Shown one piece after another: positions 1 through 12,976 of a DNA stretch of 64,000 nucleotides (position 1 is its first letter; the number at the start of each line of letters is the position of its first letter). This stretch comes from Wyeomyia smithii. Lineage: Eukaryota; Arthropoda; Insecta; Diptera; Culicidae. The translations under genes were made by a program, and so were the position numbers. The notes below the pieces were generated by a model. It was not told the DNA's origin. It saw nothing but the letters and a program-made list of their open reading frames with translations, and did no database searches. Location: contig NC_073696.1 of NCBI RefSeq assembly GCF_029784165.1, positions 268,304,760 to 268,368,759 of the forward strand, written 5' to 3'.

Positions 1-240
1 AGTCTGAGGAAACGACGATAGCACCATTCAATATTGTTTCTTTCAGCATTCTTAGCACGTGAGAAGAGACTTAAAGTCATTAACTCTCATTTGAAATAAA
101 AATCATCATTAGAAACTTTGTTGAAACCTGTAAATATGTTACATGTAAATAATGTGAATGATTCCATCTGCGCAGCGGACAGTAAGCTTTAAACACGTGC
201 TCTTTTGCGCAGCGCGTCGTCCCGTATAAAAAAGAAATTT

Positions 241-492
241 GCTATAGTCACAGACAGACGTCCAAGCAAGAACAACATCGATCAAAATTTCCGTGTAAAT
301 TTTCAAAGTAAATTGCGTTATAAATCACTTGTACACTAGCGCCGCCTGGTGACCTTATCGCTACAATACATTTTTTTTCGCTGGTGTACGAGGCTGGCGG
401 TACTGGTAGCGCTATCTGGTTACGGATTGCTACTACAAAAAACTTTACACAAGTTTGGAACCCAGCTTGGACGTCCGTCTGCGCTATAGTCT
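241..492. repeat. MITE-like palindrome
   Basis: The two ends are inverted copies: GCTATAGTCACAGACAGACG at 240 and its near-complement ending in GCTATAG near 490, both followed inward by TCCAAGC. No coding sequence is seen. The target duplication is not clear (a TA is possible). The flanking sequence at 1-240 and 493-600 holds nothing I recognise. Confidence 0.5.
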
Positions 493-599
493 TTCATAGG
501 GCCGTCTTTCCAGCACAGCCGGTCCGTTCCATATGCACGTTGTGAAATAGTGGTTTTTCGAGACTGTTTTTATTTTAGTGGAAACTAATATAAAATCAC

Positions 600-1050
600 T
601 CCAAAAAGGAAAGGTTTGCGTTATTTTATGAGAAGCACTAGTCAATGTCGAATATTATGAATATCGTTGGTTGCAATGTTGTGTTTTGAGCAGAATAATG
701 AATGATTTCCTCAGGGTGACCGTCTTGCCCGTTGTTCCCCTACGCTTATTTCAGTTTAAGTTTGGCAGATTGAAATCCCCACAAACGACGACCGTATCAT
801 TTGGACCAGCGGCTTCAACCATGGACTCAACAAAAACGACGAACGAATCGTAACGACGAGTGTTAGAGGTAGGTGGGATATATCCACAACATAACAATAT
901 TGATCCATTCAATGTAGTTATCTTAACGCAAATCGCTTCATTGTTTTCAGCTCGGGCAAACTCCGTGCTGGCAATTCGACGATGGATGGCAACAAGTGCA
1001 CCTGTAACATCATACAGCTTCATCAATATCATGGGTTATTTAAAACAAGA
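600..1050 (-). mobile_element. Decayed non-LTR retrotransposon fragment (endonuclease domain)
   Basis: A 93-codon open stretch on the minus strand (1032-751) reads like the middle of an apurinic-type endonuclease of a LINE. It has VAIHRRIAS, then CCGYIPPTS, then the hallmark VVVCGDFNLPNLN, where the GDFN block carries catalytic-type residues. The frame breaks on both sides, and related reading continues brokenly to about 600. No reverse transcriptase follows, so this is a 5'-part relic, probably Jockey/CR1 group. The endonuclease family is secure; the clade is inferred. Confidence 0.65.
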
Positions 1051-1143
1051 CCAAAATACTCTACATATTGTGCTCCAACGTAATCCTTCAACTATACTCC
1101 GACGTTTAAACTGCACGGATAAAGTGATAATTCACTTGCCGAT

Positions 1144-2131
1144 ATGGTTGGTGTGCGACCAGAGCGAACCAAGCGCCATTTTTTTGAAAATTGATTTTTA
1201 AGCAGTGGATGTGAAAACTAGGGTTCGCCACAGAAGGCAGAATCACGAAAGACAGAAGCATGAAGGGCAGAATCATGAAAGGCAGAACTCTATGACCGTA
1301 CACACAAGGCAGAATATTTCAAAAGGCAGAATTTCGAAGGGCACGAAAGGAAGAACCACTGATGGCAGAGCCTGACTCACGATAACCAAGTGCGTGATGG
1401 CAAATTGGTGCGAATCCTGATCACGGTATCAAAGCTGCTACTCTACATTTATTAATTAATATTATTCGGTAACCAGACATAATAACTGGTCTCACAGCAA
1501 TGACCAGTTTTGATGGGAGGAGCAAATCAAGCCTAATTATTAGATCCGAAACGCGCAAACTGGTTTGGCTCAGGTTCTTAAGACTCTCACGGCATCGCGG
1601 AGAATAATTTTTCGATGTTAGGTATAAATTACACTAGTGTCAACGGCTTGTTGGTTATAATTAACATAAAACAATTCATGCGGCGAAGATGCATAATCGA
1701 GGACAAGCAACCGAGGCAGCACAAAGCCCCGCCAACCCGCCGTTGGATGCGGCGGCTTCTAGCATACAAACAACTGATCTATTGGTTTTATAGGATTATT
1801 AAAAAAGGTTTTCTTTCCCTTAGTTAAGTCCGAACGAGCGGTAGCGAGTAAGGACAGCATACACTTGGACAATAGAGTCGGTCAAAGGCCGCGAGTGTTT
1901 GTTGTTTAAAAGAAAATAGACCATTTTTCGATTCTGCCATGCGTTATTCTGCCTTATGAAATATTCTGTCTTCCGTAATTTTGCTTTTCGTGATTCTGCC
2001 TTTCGTGATTCTGCCTTTCGTAGGAGACCCGTGTAGCAGCTTGCAGTAAACTTACGGGGTGGTAAAACTTTGATCGCAGATTACTCGAAATAATGTTTTG
2101 GCGCTTGGTTTAGTTGCACGCCGACCATATA
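1144..2131. mobile_element. Fold-back element with AGGCAGAATC-type repeat arms
   Basis: The left arm (1225-1345) and right arm (1925-2030) are inverted arrays of short direct repeats of the form ACGAAAGGCAGAATC with variants. Outside them is a second inverted pair, GATATGGTTGG...AACCAAGCGCCA at 1144-1182 and its complement at 2093-2131. The 600-bp centre has no transposase. A clean target duplication was not found, so the exact ends and superfamily are uncertain. Confidence 0.6.
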
Positions 2132-2604
2132 TGAAAATGTCACCAGTCAATAACGACACTAAATCATAAGATATTATGTCATTGCTTTATAAATACAGAT
2201 ACAGAATAAGATTACACATTTTGTCATTATTTTGAAACATTATGTCAAATTTGATCACCGGTTTTTATTTTAGATGTTCGGTTATGTAGTTTTCGATTTT
2301 TCTAAAATCAAACATAGGTGCTGTCCTACAAATTCGCTAAATATATTCAACAGCAGGCAAACCCTTTCATTAACCATGCATTTGTTGATTTGTTTTAAAA
2401 GAAGAACAAAACAAATGCTGAAATCGGCGTAACAAAACCGCTAAATTCCGGAATTCGTGTTAAAAAAAACTTCATTTGCTAAAAGTTTTTCAACCATTTA
2501 TGCTAAAAATAAAATCGATAAAGAATAAACAGCAGTGTTTACCAACCAGCGAATCGAGCTTCGAGGCCAAATCAGTTGATATTCAGTAATTGGATTAAGT
2601 AAAC

Positions 2605-2745
2605 TCATCGGACACTCTAAATAAGCGATTTAAAAAAGAACATACCGCGTCAATAGGCTTTTCTGAAAAATCTGCGTTAAAATCCGCGTGAAATCTGAAA
2701 TCCGCGTACAAAAACGCGTAAATTTCAAAATCCACGTAAAGAAGC
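2605..2745. repeat. CCGCGTAAA-type interspersed repeat, copy 1
   Basis: This stretch is rich in variants of CCGCGT(A/G)AAA spaced by AT-rich sequence, beginning with GACACTCTAAATAAGCGAT. A second copy starting GACACTCTGAATAAACGAT lies at 4117-4220. The same motif recurs at 34843-34945 and inside the element at 50145. No coding capacity. Confidence 0.45.
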
Positions 2746-4116
2746 TCTTAGTGTGTTTCCCGTTGACACAATCATACACATTTAAGGCTTGCATCACACA
2801 TTTCAGGTTAAACACCAGGAACAAGGTCTCTATGATAGAACGCGGAGGACAGACTCTTCAATGCGCGAAATTGATCATGTGTGAGGTTATATCGGAGTAT
2901 CTCAGAGAGATTTGATCTACCCAATAATGATTAGGAGACATCAGCATCAAGTTATTTTAGGTTTTGCTATGACTATTAAAAAGTACGGAGGTCAACTTTT
3001 GCACGTGTGAATGTTTTCTGGAGTAGTTCGGTATTTTCTCATGGGCCACTATTTTGCAAACTGTTACTTTTTTCTCAATTACATTCGTTTTTATTTGTTT
3101 TTTAAGATTTACTTGAAACGTAACATCATACAATTGAAAAATTGAACTCGTATTCAAGTTATACAGTTTAAACGGAAATTATAAAGTATTAGAAAACAAT
3201 TTTTCGAAGGATGTTTCTCAAAGTTAAGGTTAACAGTTGAGTTAAAATTAGCGTTGACATCGGAATGTCGAATTGTCATAGTTGAATCTTGATTCCAAGT
3301 TAGATTTTTTGAAGAAGGTTTATCATTTTATAAAAACCAAGGCAGCAAAAAAGTCAATTTTTGTTGCACTGTGTTATCGCTCTGCAGGCGCCATTGCATC
3401 TTTGGTCATAGCCATTACGATCCTATTGGCTTTCGCGGCATAGCCTATCAAAGCAAGCATTCTGACTCGCCTTAATCGCACTCTACAGCACCGATCTTGC
3501 AGACCCGAAATACATTCTTTGGAACGTATGATTAATATAGTACAAATTATACTTTCACAGAAAAAGGGTAAGATAAATTTCAAGGAAGTCTTCAACTTTT
3601 TTTGTATTAATCCTGGGAAGATAATCATATTTTGATGTACCTAAAACAATAATTATAAGTCAAATTGATCCCCGACTTTTAAATAATTGTAGATGCAAAC
3701 TTTTCTTCATAAATCAACAATGAATGGTCATTAGGGTGTTAACTCATCGATCAATATCAAATACCAGAATTCATGTTTTAATATTTTTTTTATGTTTAAG
3801 AAAAAAAAGTTCAATTTTAAAACGCAGACCATCAATTCAGGTTTAATATAAAATTTAGCGTTTATTTTCTTGCTCTCTAATCATAAATTAGAAATAATTT
3901 GTAAAGGGATCCATTTAGGAAGTTGATCATAATAAGCTTGCTTTCTTTGTTTTTTTAAAAACATCGTTTGGTACGGAAACGTTCCAATGATAATTCAAAG
4001 AATGATGTGCTTAGGTTTCATAGAACAATACTTTCCTAAGACCTGAGAGTTAATAAATTGTGGGAATATCATATTAATCAGTAAAAATTTCGGAAATTAA
4101 ATTTACAAAATTCAAC
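2746..4116. other. AT-rich intergenic DNA, nothing recognised
   Basis: No coding sequence, RNA gene or clear repeat boundary is visible. A slightly GC-richer patch at 3370-3540 has short open stretches on both strands that match no family I know. Confidence 0.4.
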
Positions 4117-4220
4117 TGACACTCTGAATAAACGATATGAAAAACCACTGAAAACATACCGCGTAAAAATCGACTCTTGTGGAAAATCCGCGTCAAAAAA
4201 CCACTTGAATTCCGAGCTAA
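4117..4220. repeat. CCGCGTAAA-type interspersed repeat, copy 2
   Basis: Direct-orientation relative of the copy at 2605-2745. It shares the lead-in GACACTCTGAATAAACGAT and the CATACCGCGTAAAAA / ATCCGCGTCAAA motifs. Confidence 0.4.
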
Positions 4221-4346
4221 TTTTTATTTTTAACAACGACTTTTACCCGTTAACATTCAAGTTCATAAAGGCAGACAAAATGTGCAGCAGGGAAACCGAA
4301 AAATAAGCGAACTGAAAATATGATACAGGTTAGAAAAAATATACCG

Positions 4347-4420
4347 CATCCAGACGGGGCTTGAACCCGCAATCTCCCTGTCTCCGGTATGATGTTATGA
4401 CCAATTAAACTACTGGGATG
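4347..4420 (-). tRNA. tRNA-like sequence, probable tRNA pseudogene
   Basis: The 74-nt minus-strand sequence has a box A (TAGTTTAATTGG) and box B (GGGTTCAAGCC) at tRNA spacing. Its T arm pairs five of five, and its acceptor ends pair (CATCC-AG with CTGGATG) if one extra C is ignored. A run of six T's, a Pol III stop, follows at about 4333-4339. The anticodon stem does not pair and position 33 is not T, so no anticodon can be assigned. It may be a dead tRNA or the head of a SINE. Neighbouring DNA (4421-5394) holds no gene I can see. Confidence 0.5.
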
Positions 4421-5394
4421 AGCAATAGAATAAGTCTGCAGTGGAATGTGATAAGATTGTGGAAGAGCCGTCCGAATATGGTCTAGAAAAACGGATACTT
4501 TACTAGAACGGGATTCAAGCTCTGCCAGAAAAATGAAACAAACTCAGTTGCACATCCAATATCATAATCTTTTCCACATATTTATAACATTATAACAAGA
4601 AAACTGTTTAATTCAAGATCAAACGGAATAAAAAATTTACATTGTAATAAAAAAGCTGATATTGACAGAAATATGATCATACATTCTACTGGAACAACAT
4701 TGATCAGTTTTTCAATCATAAATGCACTAAAACAAATTTCATACTCTTTTATTATGGTATCCTCATTTATAATTTACTTGTTATCACTGTTCCTCGTCTC
4801 ATGTTTTCGTATTTTCCTTTTGTTTGCTGTTTTTTTTTTTATTTATTTTTATCTCAAATTCACTGGAAAATTTTAGATTCGAGCAGTTTTACGCTGAATT
4901 ATGGATCATCAAGGCTTGTCTCACATTATTTGAATTGAAAATTCAGACATATTTCTCATGAAAAAGTCTAAATATTTTTCACGTGATGAACCATTTTCAT
5001 GACAAAGTAACTTTCATGTAGGCGCTTGTATTTCAGAATAATCTTGTTAAAAAATTTCGATATTCCGACCCGAAAACCGTTGGTTTCAAGACGAGTCTGT
5101 TGTGGGAAATTAACAACGCTTTGTAAATAAGAACCTTTTTCAACACAAGATGTAAACTCTGGTATTTGTTATGTATCGATGCGTTAACACCGTTATGATC
5201 CCTCATTACTAAATTTCAAACAAAAACTTGCAACTGAAATGATTTAAAATTCATGCGTCTATTTAACTTCAGAATTAGACTATCTTCCCAGGGTTAAAAG
5301 TAGCAACTGCCTGAAAACTTACTGACCATTTTTCGCCGCTAGATGGCACCACTTGGGAATTATTTCGTGTTTTTATAATATTTTTCATTAACAG

Positions 5395-7320
5395 TAGGTA
5401 AACGAAATGATTGAGGCAAGCAAAATTTTGTCAATTTTTTAATAGCCAGAACTTCATGAAAAATGAATCAATTATGATGAAACCGGTTTAATTCTACTGG
5501 AAAACTATCCTGGTTTCCTAGTAGAACTTTCAAATTTGACGTGGCCAGTTGACACCGGAAATGTGCCGGATTTTAGTAGTGTGTATCAAATTGTGCGTTT
5601 TTGCATCGCTTAGAACTTTTTCTGACATTTTGTTTCTTTTGGGTTTATATATTTCCAATAAACTAGAATTCATTCCGAGTTCATTGGTACCCGAAGGATA
5701 AAAATCTTTCGAAAAACCATCGATATATGAATTAATAAAGTATGGGTGTTGTTTCTGTTGGCTGTTTTTTCTTTGGTTGGGTACAATTTTCCTTAGGCAC
5801 CCTAGCAGAACTCAATGAAACATTGTGGGTGTGTAGGCCTTCGAAAACAAAATAAACTTTGCAAACATTTTTTTTTAGTATATCTGAACTAACATTTGAA
5901 AAGGTTTGAAGTATTTAAACCTCTTTCTCATAAATCAACATACCTAAATAATGACGAGAGATAGAGAATAGTTGCCAATGGATAACTTCTAGAAAATTAT
6001 CTGAACTTTTATTTAAACATATTTAAAAATTGAATTTAAGATCCTACACTGGAAAAATAAAAGTTTAAATAGCAGGAGGGTGGTATTCAAGACACGACCG
6101 CATGACGTTGACTAAGGTATTCTTATGTACCACTAAAACAAATAGTAGATGAAATTGCAACGCTTCTTTTACAAAGCTTCGAGACACCAGAAGGTGCCAG
6201 TTGCCGATTATTCTTGTTTACTGGTTAGTCCGTCCATAATTCCAGCCATTTTTGTATTTTTCAGTAGCCATGTACTACTAACAGCCACCAGCATTACGGG
6301 TGAAACCGGCACGAGATGACCGATACTATTTTGTCTTTCCTCCTTTCAGCTGCTAACACCTAGCATCCGTATGTAACCGGTACGGTTTAGTAATGAAACT
6401 GATGGGGTAACATTTTCGAACGGTACGTTAGAAAGAAGGAGGGGCTAAGTAGAAAATGGATTGACAAGGAACGCAAATAAACATCGGAAACAGAAAGTGA
6501 CAACAACAATAACAACAAAGTCAGATCGATTGTATCCGTTAGTGTCGACTGTGCTTGGGAAGAGGTGTGATTTAGACAATCGATATTAATTACCAATTTT
6601 GCAATAGTGTATCTCAAACAATAGTTTGTTTTTGTTACATAAATTTAACCGTAAAAGAATTTCTGATCGATTGATGCCAAAATCCGAAAACCTGACTATA
6701 AATGACTGAAAAATAAGTGCTCAAAACCTGACCACTTTTCCCTGGTTTTCCCTGGTTGAATGATTAGATTTTCAAATTCAGGCGCCTAACATCGATATAG
6801 ACGTTAGTCAACGTCAAAAACAAAAAGTGATTTTGAAAATATCGGTTATTCTAGATTTTTTTCAAATGAAGATTTTTAGATAGACAATTTAGCTTCCAAA
6901 ACTCTTCAAAATAAACCACGGTGCAAACTTACAAAGAAAAAAAGGTTTTTTTAACGAAAAGTTTTTCGTGAACTATTAATTTATTCATATCTCGATGGTT
7001 CTTCGACGAATGAACTCGGAATGAATTCTTATTACTTGGAAACATATAAACCTAAAAGAAACAAGATATCAGAAAAAGTTCTAAGCGTTGCGAATGCACA
7101 TTTTGACACACACTACTAAAATCCGGAACATTTCAAGTGTCCAATGGTCCCGTCGAATTCCCTAGTTTTTTTCTGTAAACTAGATTAATTTTCCAGTAAA
7201 ATATAACCGGTTTCATCAAAATTGATTCATTTTTCGTTAAGATTTGACTATTTAAGAATTAACAAAATTTTACCTGTCTCAATCATTTTATCTACCCCTT
7301 CAGAAACGTGATAAAACCGA
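5395..7320. repeat. Inverted pair of ~350-bp repeats (possible fold-back element)
   Basis: The sequence at 5395-5735 recurs as its complement at 6968-7320. Shared blocks include AAATGATTGAG, AAAAATGAATCAATT, GATGAAACCGGTT, TTTTAGTAGTGTGT and GAATTCATTCCGAGTTCATT. The 1.2-kb spacer has no transposase. It is either one element with long inverted arms or two opposite insertions of one repeat. The region 7321-7719 beyond it holds nothing recognised. Confidence 0.55.
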
Positions 7321-7719
7321 AATGCTTTGCGTGATAAATTCGAGAGTGATAAAAACGAACCGTGATAAAATCGACACGTCACGTATTGTATTCCTAGTTT
7401 AAAACTCTAATTCTTTACGAAATAAGCGATTTTTTTTGTAACATTTGGACCACTGCGACCAATATTCTGATCTTTTGTGGTAGAAATAAGCGATGATCGA
7501 ATCATATCAATAAACTTTCCTGAGGCATGAGTTTTCTATTTTACAGATATTGATTTTTTTTCGCAATAGTACGCCTGAAAAGTAGACACGTGACAAACAA
7601 CGACTTTAATTTGTTCAAAAGGCTTTCTTCTGTGTTTTATGATAAATTATTAGAGGGCAAAGCATATCTTTTAAAGACAGATCCAACCTCATAGCTAAAA
7701 CTATTTATTGCACATTCCA

Positions 7720-7808
7720 AGTAACAAAACTGGTTTAACCAAAGTTTTATAGCGCTGTTTTGGATGTATTAGGCGCTATAAAACTTTTATAAAACCAATA
7801 TTGTTACT
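7720..7808. repeat. Very short palindromic MITE
   Basis: An 89-bp sequence runs from AGTAACAA to TTGTTACT and contains a second inverted pair, GTTTTATAGCGC and GCGCTATAAAAC. It could fold into one hairpin. Confidence 0.5.
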
Positions 7809-8057
7809 AGAAATGTTTAACCACGAGATTTTTTCCTGTATCTGATTTGGAAAAAAAGCTGGGTGCTACAATTTGCTGTCTGAATTTGAACTTTTTTTTT
7901 GTTTTATTAGATGTTGCATTTGTTGCAAAGTAATGTACACAGTTCTAATATACAACAACTGGCTTGTTAAATCGTGCCAACTGGGAGGGTAAATTTAGTA
8001 ACCAACATAGAAGAGAAAATACAAGTTCTAGACGATCTTTAAATTAACTGACGACAT

Positions 8058-8097
8058 GTCTAGTCTAGTCTAGTCTAGTCTAGTCTAGTCTAGTCTA
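8058..8097. repeat. (TCTAG)n microsatellite
   Basis: About eight perfect copies of the pentanucleotide TCTAG. Confidence 0.9.
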
Positions 8098-8351
8098 CAC
8101 TAACACAGCCAGTACTTGAAAGAATCCTGGAAAATGATAACCACCATTTGAAAAAAAATATTTCCATACATTTTTCATTTAAATCAACTGACGAACTGTT
8201 GACACAAAGTATTTCGTTAAAGTGGTGTGGATTCATCAGGTGAGTTGTGTTTGGATCTAATTTTCGAAATTTTACCTGTCCGAAAACCGGAAAAACTTGA
8301 ACTATCAGAATCTAAAAAAACTAAGGTTGTTTTACAAAAACACTCAATTGG

Positions 8352-8980
8352 TTATTTCACAAACCTATTGGCAGTTTCATCGTGGGATAAAAGTTCTAAC
8401 TGAGTGTCTGCAGCAGAAACTATAATAGAAATACTGGTGCCCATTGTTGATGCAAAGAATACATAAACATAAACATTTGTATCTATAAAATTAGGGCAAA
8501 CCATTTGATAACAGAATGATGGAAGATAGTCAGGTGTGTTATCACCAAAGAGATGATTTATCTCTTCCACCTTGATTTCACAAATACACTTTGTATTCTA
8601 CCAGGAAGAACATTTCCCCTACATTCAGGTCGGAAGTTGGCATTTCATACTACAAACAAAATTCGAAAAACTCTAGTAATGGTAATGTTTACTGTAGAAA
8701 ATTAAAGACCTTTGAATAATTAGCAAGAACCATAATCAAAAAATAACTATTAAGAATTTATACTTATTTTATCAATTTTATGGTAATCAATAATTGCAAG
8801 ACAAGTAGATTTTCAGTGAGACGGCTCTTCATTGCTGCCTCCAGAACATGGAGACTCACAAACTTATTCCAAATAACTGATCCACCATACAGGAAAGGAT
8901 GAAATGGTGCGAATAGGAAGTAGGAACACGATGTCATACTAGCTCCAAATGCACGAAGCAATATTTCACTGTTAATACAT
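8352..8980 (-). pseudogene. Chemoreceptor-like (insect odorant receptor type) gene fragment
   Basis: Two minus-strand open blocks look like pieces of a membrane protein. The upstream block (about 8980-8870) reads LLRAFGASMTSCSYFLF then PFHPFLYGG. The downstream block (8580-8356) reads TPDYLPSFCYQMV followed by a hydrophobic stretch and QLELLSHDE. This order recalls the third and fourth membrane segments of insect odorant receptors, where a Y...F.YQ block precedes a membrane helix ending in a QL..L motif. Stops and a frame change lie between the blocks, and an apparent acceptor and donor are weak. I see no start or C-terminal signature exon. The family call is inference from pattern, not alignment. 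It could be an unrelated pseudo-exon. Confidence 0.3.
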
Positions 8981-9078
8981 AATTCTCAATTGATCAAGAA
9001 AGTTTATGATGATTGTTTTTTCTTCTCCCCATTTTATTCCTTCATCCTTTGTTTGAAGTATGAATCTGTAATATTCGT

Positions 9079-10500
9079 TTGCTTGAAAAGCACAAACAAA
9101 ACAGTGATAACGAAGCTAAGTCGTATACTGTAATTCCCATGCCAGCCCTATTCCATCACCGAGAATCATTCCGAGCAAAGTTCACGAATGTCAAAACTCA
9201 CCCCCGAGCATCAGCAACCGGCAAAATACTCCGAAAGCGATTTTCAGCAACATTCTTGCAGCATCTCCGTCCCCTGCTTAGCAGCACACAAGGTGGTGAT
9301 TCGTCGTTCGAAGAGCGTTCCGAAGGCAGCTCGGGCTATAGTTATACCTTTTTCTGGTGCAATTTCCGGCGACAGTCACATTTCATCCGCACTTGCAAGC
9401 CAGTGCTTTCCCGACGCGAAACGACACCGATGGGTATTAAATTAATCCATGTTTCGAGCCGCCCCACCGGCCCCTTGCGTCCGTCCACACAGTGCGCCAC
9501 AAGCCAGGAAGCTCTGCTGTAACCGGAGCGGAGTATCGACGGCACTGCACTCTAGTTGCGCTTCCGCCGAACAAACACTCTCACGTGAACCGACGCCAAA
9601 CGACAGACGGAGTGTTCTTTGTCTTAACCTCTTCGTCAAGAGAAAGTTCACTTTCCTTCTGCCTGCCTTTTCCTTGGTGCACAAATTATTCGTCTCAAGC
9701 AGTCAACAACCAACAGCAGTGACACTCGAGGCTGGAAAGCCCTCTTGCGAGGCGCCGTGAAGGGTTCTTCTTTAGGGACTTTCCACCCTTGAACAGCTTT
9801 TCTCCTTTCTTCGTACACCGCACTCGAGCACCGATAGCACTAATCCAGCCGATTGCACCGGATTCAATCGTAAAACGGGGATATGTTTTTGTAAGACCCC
9901 CTAATCACTTTTGCAAACACTCGCCACCCGGGGTTCTAATGCTCTCAGCCGGCTCCGAAATGACACCCACAAATCACTGCATCCTGCCTTTGTTTCCGCC
10001 CAGCCGCTAGCTCTTAGGCTCGAGTATTGGCAGAGATTTCTTCATAAGCTTTAATTACAGGTCCTTGCAAACACCACAACGTGCCACCAACAATGTGGAG
10101 ACTTGGAAAGCAAATCGTTTCCCACCCGTCTGAGGAGGCGCCCCAGGTGATAGCCAGCGCAGTGGGACAATAAAGAGCAGGAAAGAAAAACTCCGAATGG
10201 ATCGATTAGCTCGGGGCTAAAGCTCAACCACCAAAAGCACGTCCGATGGGGGACAGAATATGTACGAGACTGAACCCACGATGGACAGGTGTTGCAAAAT
10301 ACATACCGACCCGAGGATGGAAGGATCGGAAAACTCAGCTGCTCGTGATTCGGGTGGGAAATTTTATGGGAGAGATTGGAAAATGTACAGAGAGTGAGAG
10401 AAAGTTTATGTTTATGTGAGATTAGCGAGTGAGACAATCGAGCAGTGAATGGAAAGGATTGGAGTGAATCCAGCTCACCGCTTCCCGGCTTCCGTTACTT
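9079..10500. other. GC-richer, low-repeat island without recognisable protein
   Basis: Base composition rises sharply relative to the surroundings, and open stretches occur in several frames on both strands (for example 9079-9522 plus and 10437-10051 minus). None shows a domain or a consistent reading. The mosaic of CpG-bearing sequence resembles an untranslated first exon or promoter region of a host gene. Strand and gene are unknown. Confidence 0.35.
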
Positions 10501-11155
10501 GCCACGAGTGGTGATTTTCTGGTGACTAAGGGGTGAATTTGATATTAGTTTTATCTGCAAAAGATTTGATTTGTTCAACGATTTTATGTTTGACTCAGTG
10601 AAGTGTAATAGCAAACAAGCAAGCGCCTATATTGGGTGGATTGATTCACAGCAAACTAAACTATTTCAATGTCTCATTGCCCACCTCAGGTTCCCCAACT
10701 AAAATGAAAGTTACGTTACAAAATTCTTTGTGTCTAGTTTAACTGTAGAATAAAATATGCATTCAATTTAAAACCAAACTACAGTATATAGAAATATAGA
10801 AAACAGGCGTAACGTAAAACGTAATTGCTGTAGAATTGTTAAAATCTCTTGCGTTCTCAATCTTTTTAAGGCAATTATCAACGAAAAAATATCCATAAAA
10901 CTACTTGAATTTGTACATTACTCACTGACTGCAATGGATAATGGAAACCACGTTGAAGCTCTTTACACAGACTTTGATAAGACAATCGACCTTATTAACA
11001 TAACAAGGTACTTTTTGAGCTGCGAAAAATTGAAATTGGGCATGGTTTTAGAGACCTGACTTGTATCATATTTGACTAACAAGCAATATAAGGAATAAAA
11101 TTTAGTAGAAAGAAATTAAATCCCAATCAAGTTGAACACTTTCACAAAAAATGTC

Positions 11156-11314
<159 letters not shown>

Positions 11315-11319
11315 AATAT

Positions 11320-11700
11320 ACTTTTAATTTCTGGATTTCTCCATGGTCGGACCGGTTGCATTGTTTAGATAATCTTTTGTAGTTTTTATACAATAAAAAT
11401 AGATTTTAAAAAAATGAGCTTGTTTAAATAGTTATTTTTTCTCGGAAAGACAAAGTTATTGTTTACAACTTTGCCGAAGACGTCACATTGATCAAACGAA
11501 CCGTTTTCGCCCTAGATATATTTGTAATCATCAATACCTTCCCAAAATGGCATTTTCCAATAGTTCCTCAAAAATAAGTCGTGTTCCAAAAAATCAAACC
11601 AATAGCACAAAATAGCATCATTCGCCTATGGAAACGTCTATGCAAAGTTTCAGCCAAATCAAAATGCTCGATTAAATTGATTGCCCATTTTTTGTGGAGT
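11320..11700. repeat. Dispersed repeat shared with 16390-16650
   Basis: Blocks such as ACTTTGCCGAAGACGTCAC, GATCAAACGAACCG and TAGACGTTT recur in reverse complement at 16390-16650, and in part near 16990. It sits inside the LINE relic and probably inserted there. Confidence 0.55.
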
Positions 11701-12976
11701 AGCTCAGTTACTTCAGATGTCCTTCAAGGCTTCCATTAGGGACCACTTCATTCTATTTTCTACGTTAACGAGTCCAACTTTTTCTTCATCCTCAAAATTC
11801 TGAAAGTTTCAATATATGCCGACGACAATAAGTATTTGGACATGAGGAACTAAGAAGACATCAATATATTTCAAAGAGAAATCTACGCATTCTACATCTG
11901 GTGTAGAAAAAAAATTTTTTTAAAAATAAAATATTTTAGCAGAAAGTTAGCAACACCCAAGATTCAAATTGCATCAAGAAATCAACAGATAGAAAAATGT
12001 GGAAGAGTAAGGAACTTAGGAATAATCTTAGATTCTGAACTCAATTTCATTGGCAACTTTAACAGTATCATTACACTGAGACTTAGACACGGTTGTATGG
12101 TAAAAAAAATCTCGAGGAAGATTTTCCCAAGATCCTAGAAGCAAAAAATCACATTTTCAAACTTAATTCAACGCGAAATTGTTTCTGCAGTAGTGTTGAT
12201 GGGAAAATTCAATGTTGGGCCGTTCATCAGATATTCAATAAGATTGAGGTAAATAGCTTTTTCTACATACATCGTAGCCCTTTAAAGTCTTCAAAGAAGT
12301 GTTTTTCCCAGGACAATCTCCTGCAAAGATCACGCAACGATATATTTTTAGGGACCAACTGGATATCCATGGAGAAAAAGTTTTGAAAAAGAGGATTTTA
12401 TCATATAAAATTGTATGGGAACATTGAAAATCAGGCACAAAAATATTGTTCCACCGATCGATCTGAAAATATACACAGTTGTTAAAGGACCCATAAGAAA
12501 CATTGAAAGTGCATTGGAGCAGACATTTGTTGTTAGTTCCACCCTAACTATCATACCCAAGGCAATTAGTTAGTTGGGGTTTATTGAACGCTTCTACAAA
12601 AATTTTCAAGATCCATACACTATCAAGAACTCATATATTGTCTATTTGAAATTCACACTGAAATATTGTGTTGTCTCCTCGTCCAGATTTAAACGAAGAA
12701 AGACAAGAATCAGTTGAAAAGGAATTTTCATTGTATGCTCTTCGTAAGCCAGGCTGGGCCCCACATCATCTTCCATCATATGAAGTTCGCTGCATGTTGA
12801 TTGACATTCGAATATTAGAAGAATGGCAAGAGTATGCAATAGCTACAATTGTAAACGGTATCGTTTCGCTGTAAGTTGACTCAGTAGAACTACTTGCCAA
12901 ATTGATCTTTTATGCATAATTTAGGCGACTTCGTAATCGTATATTTGCTCTGAACCGTAAAATGACAAAATATGTA

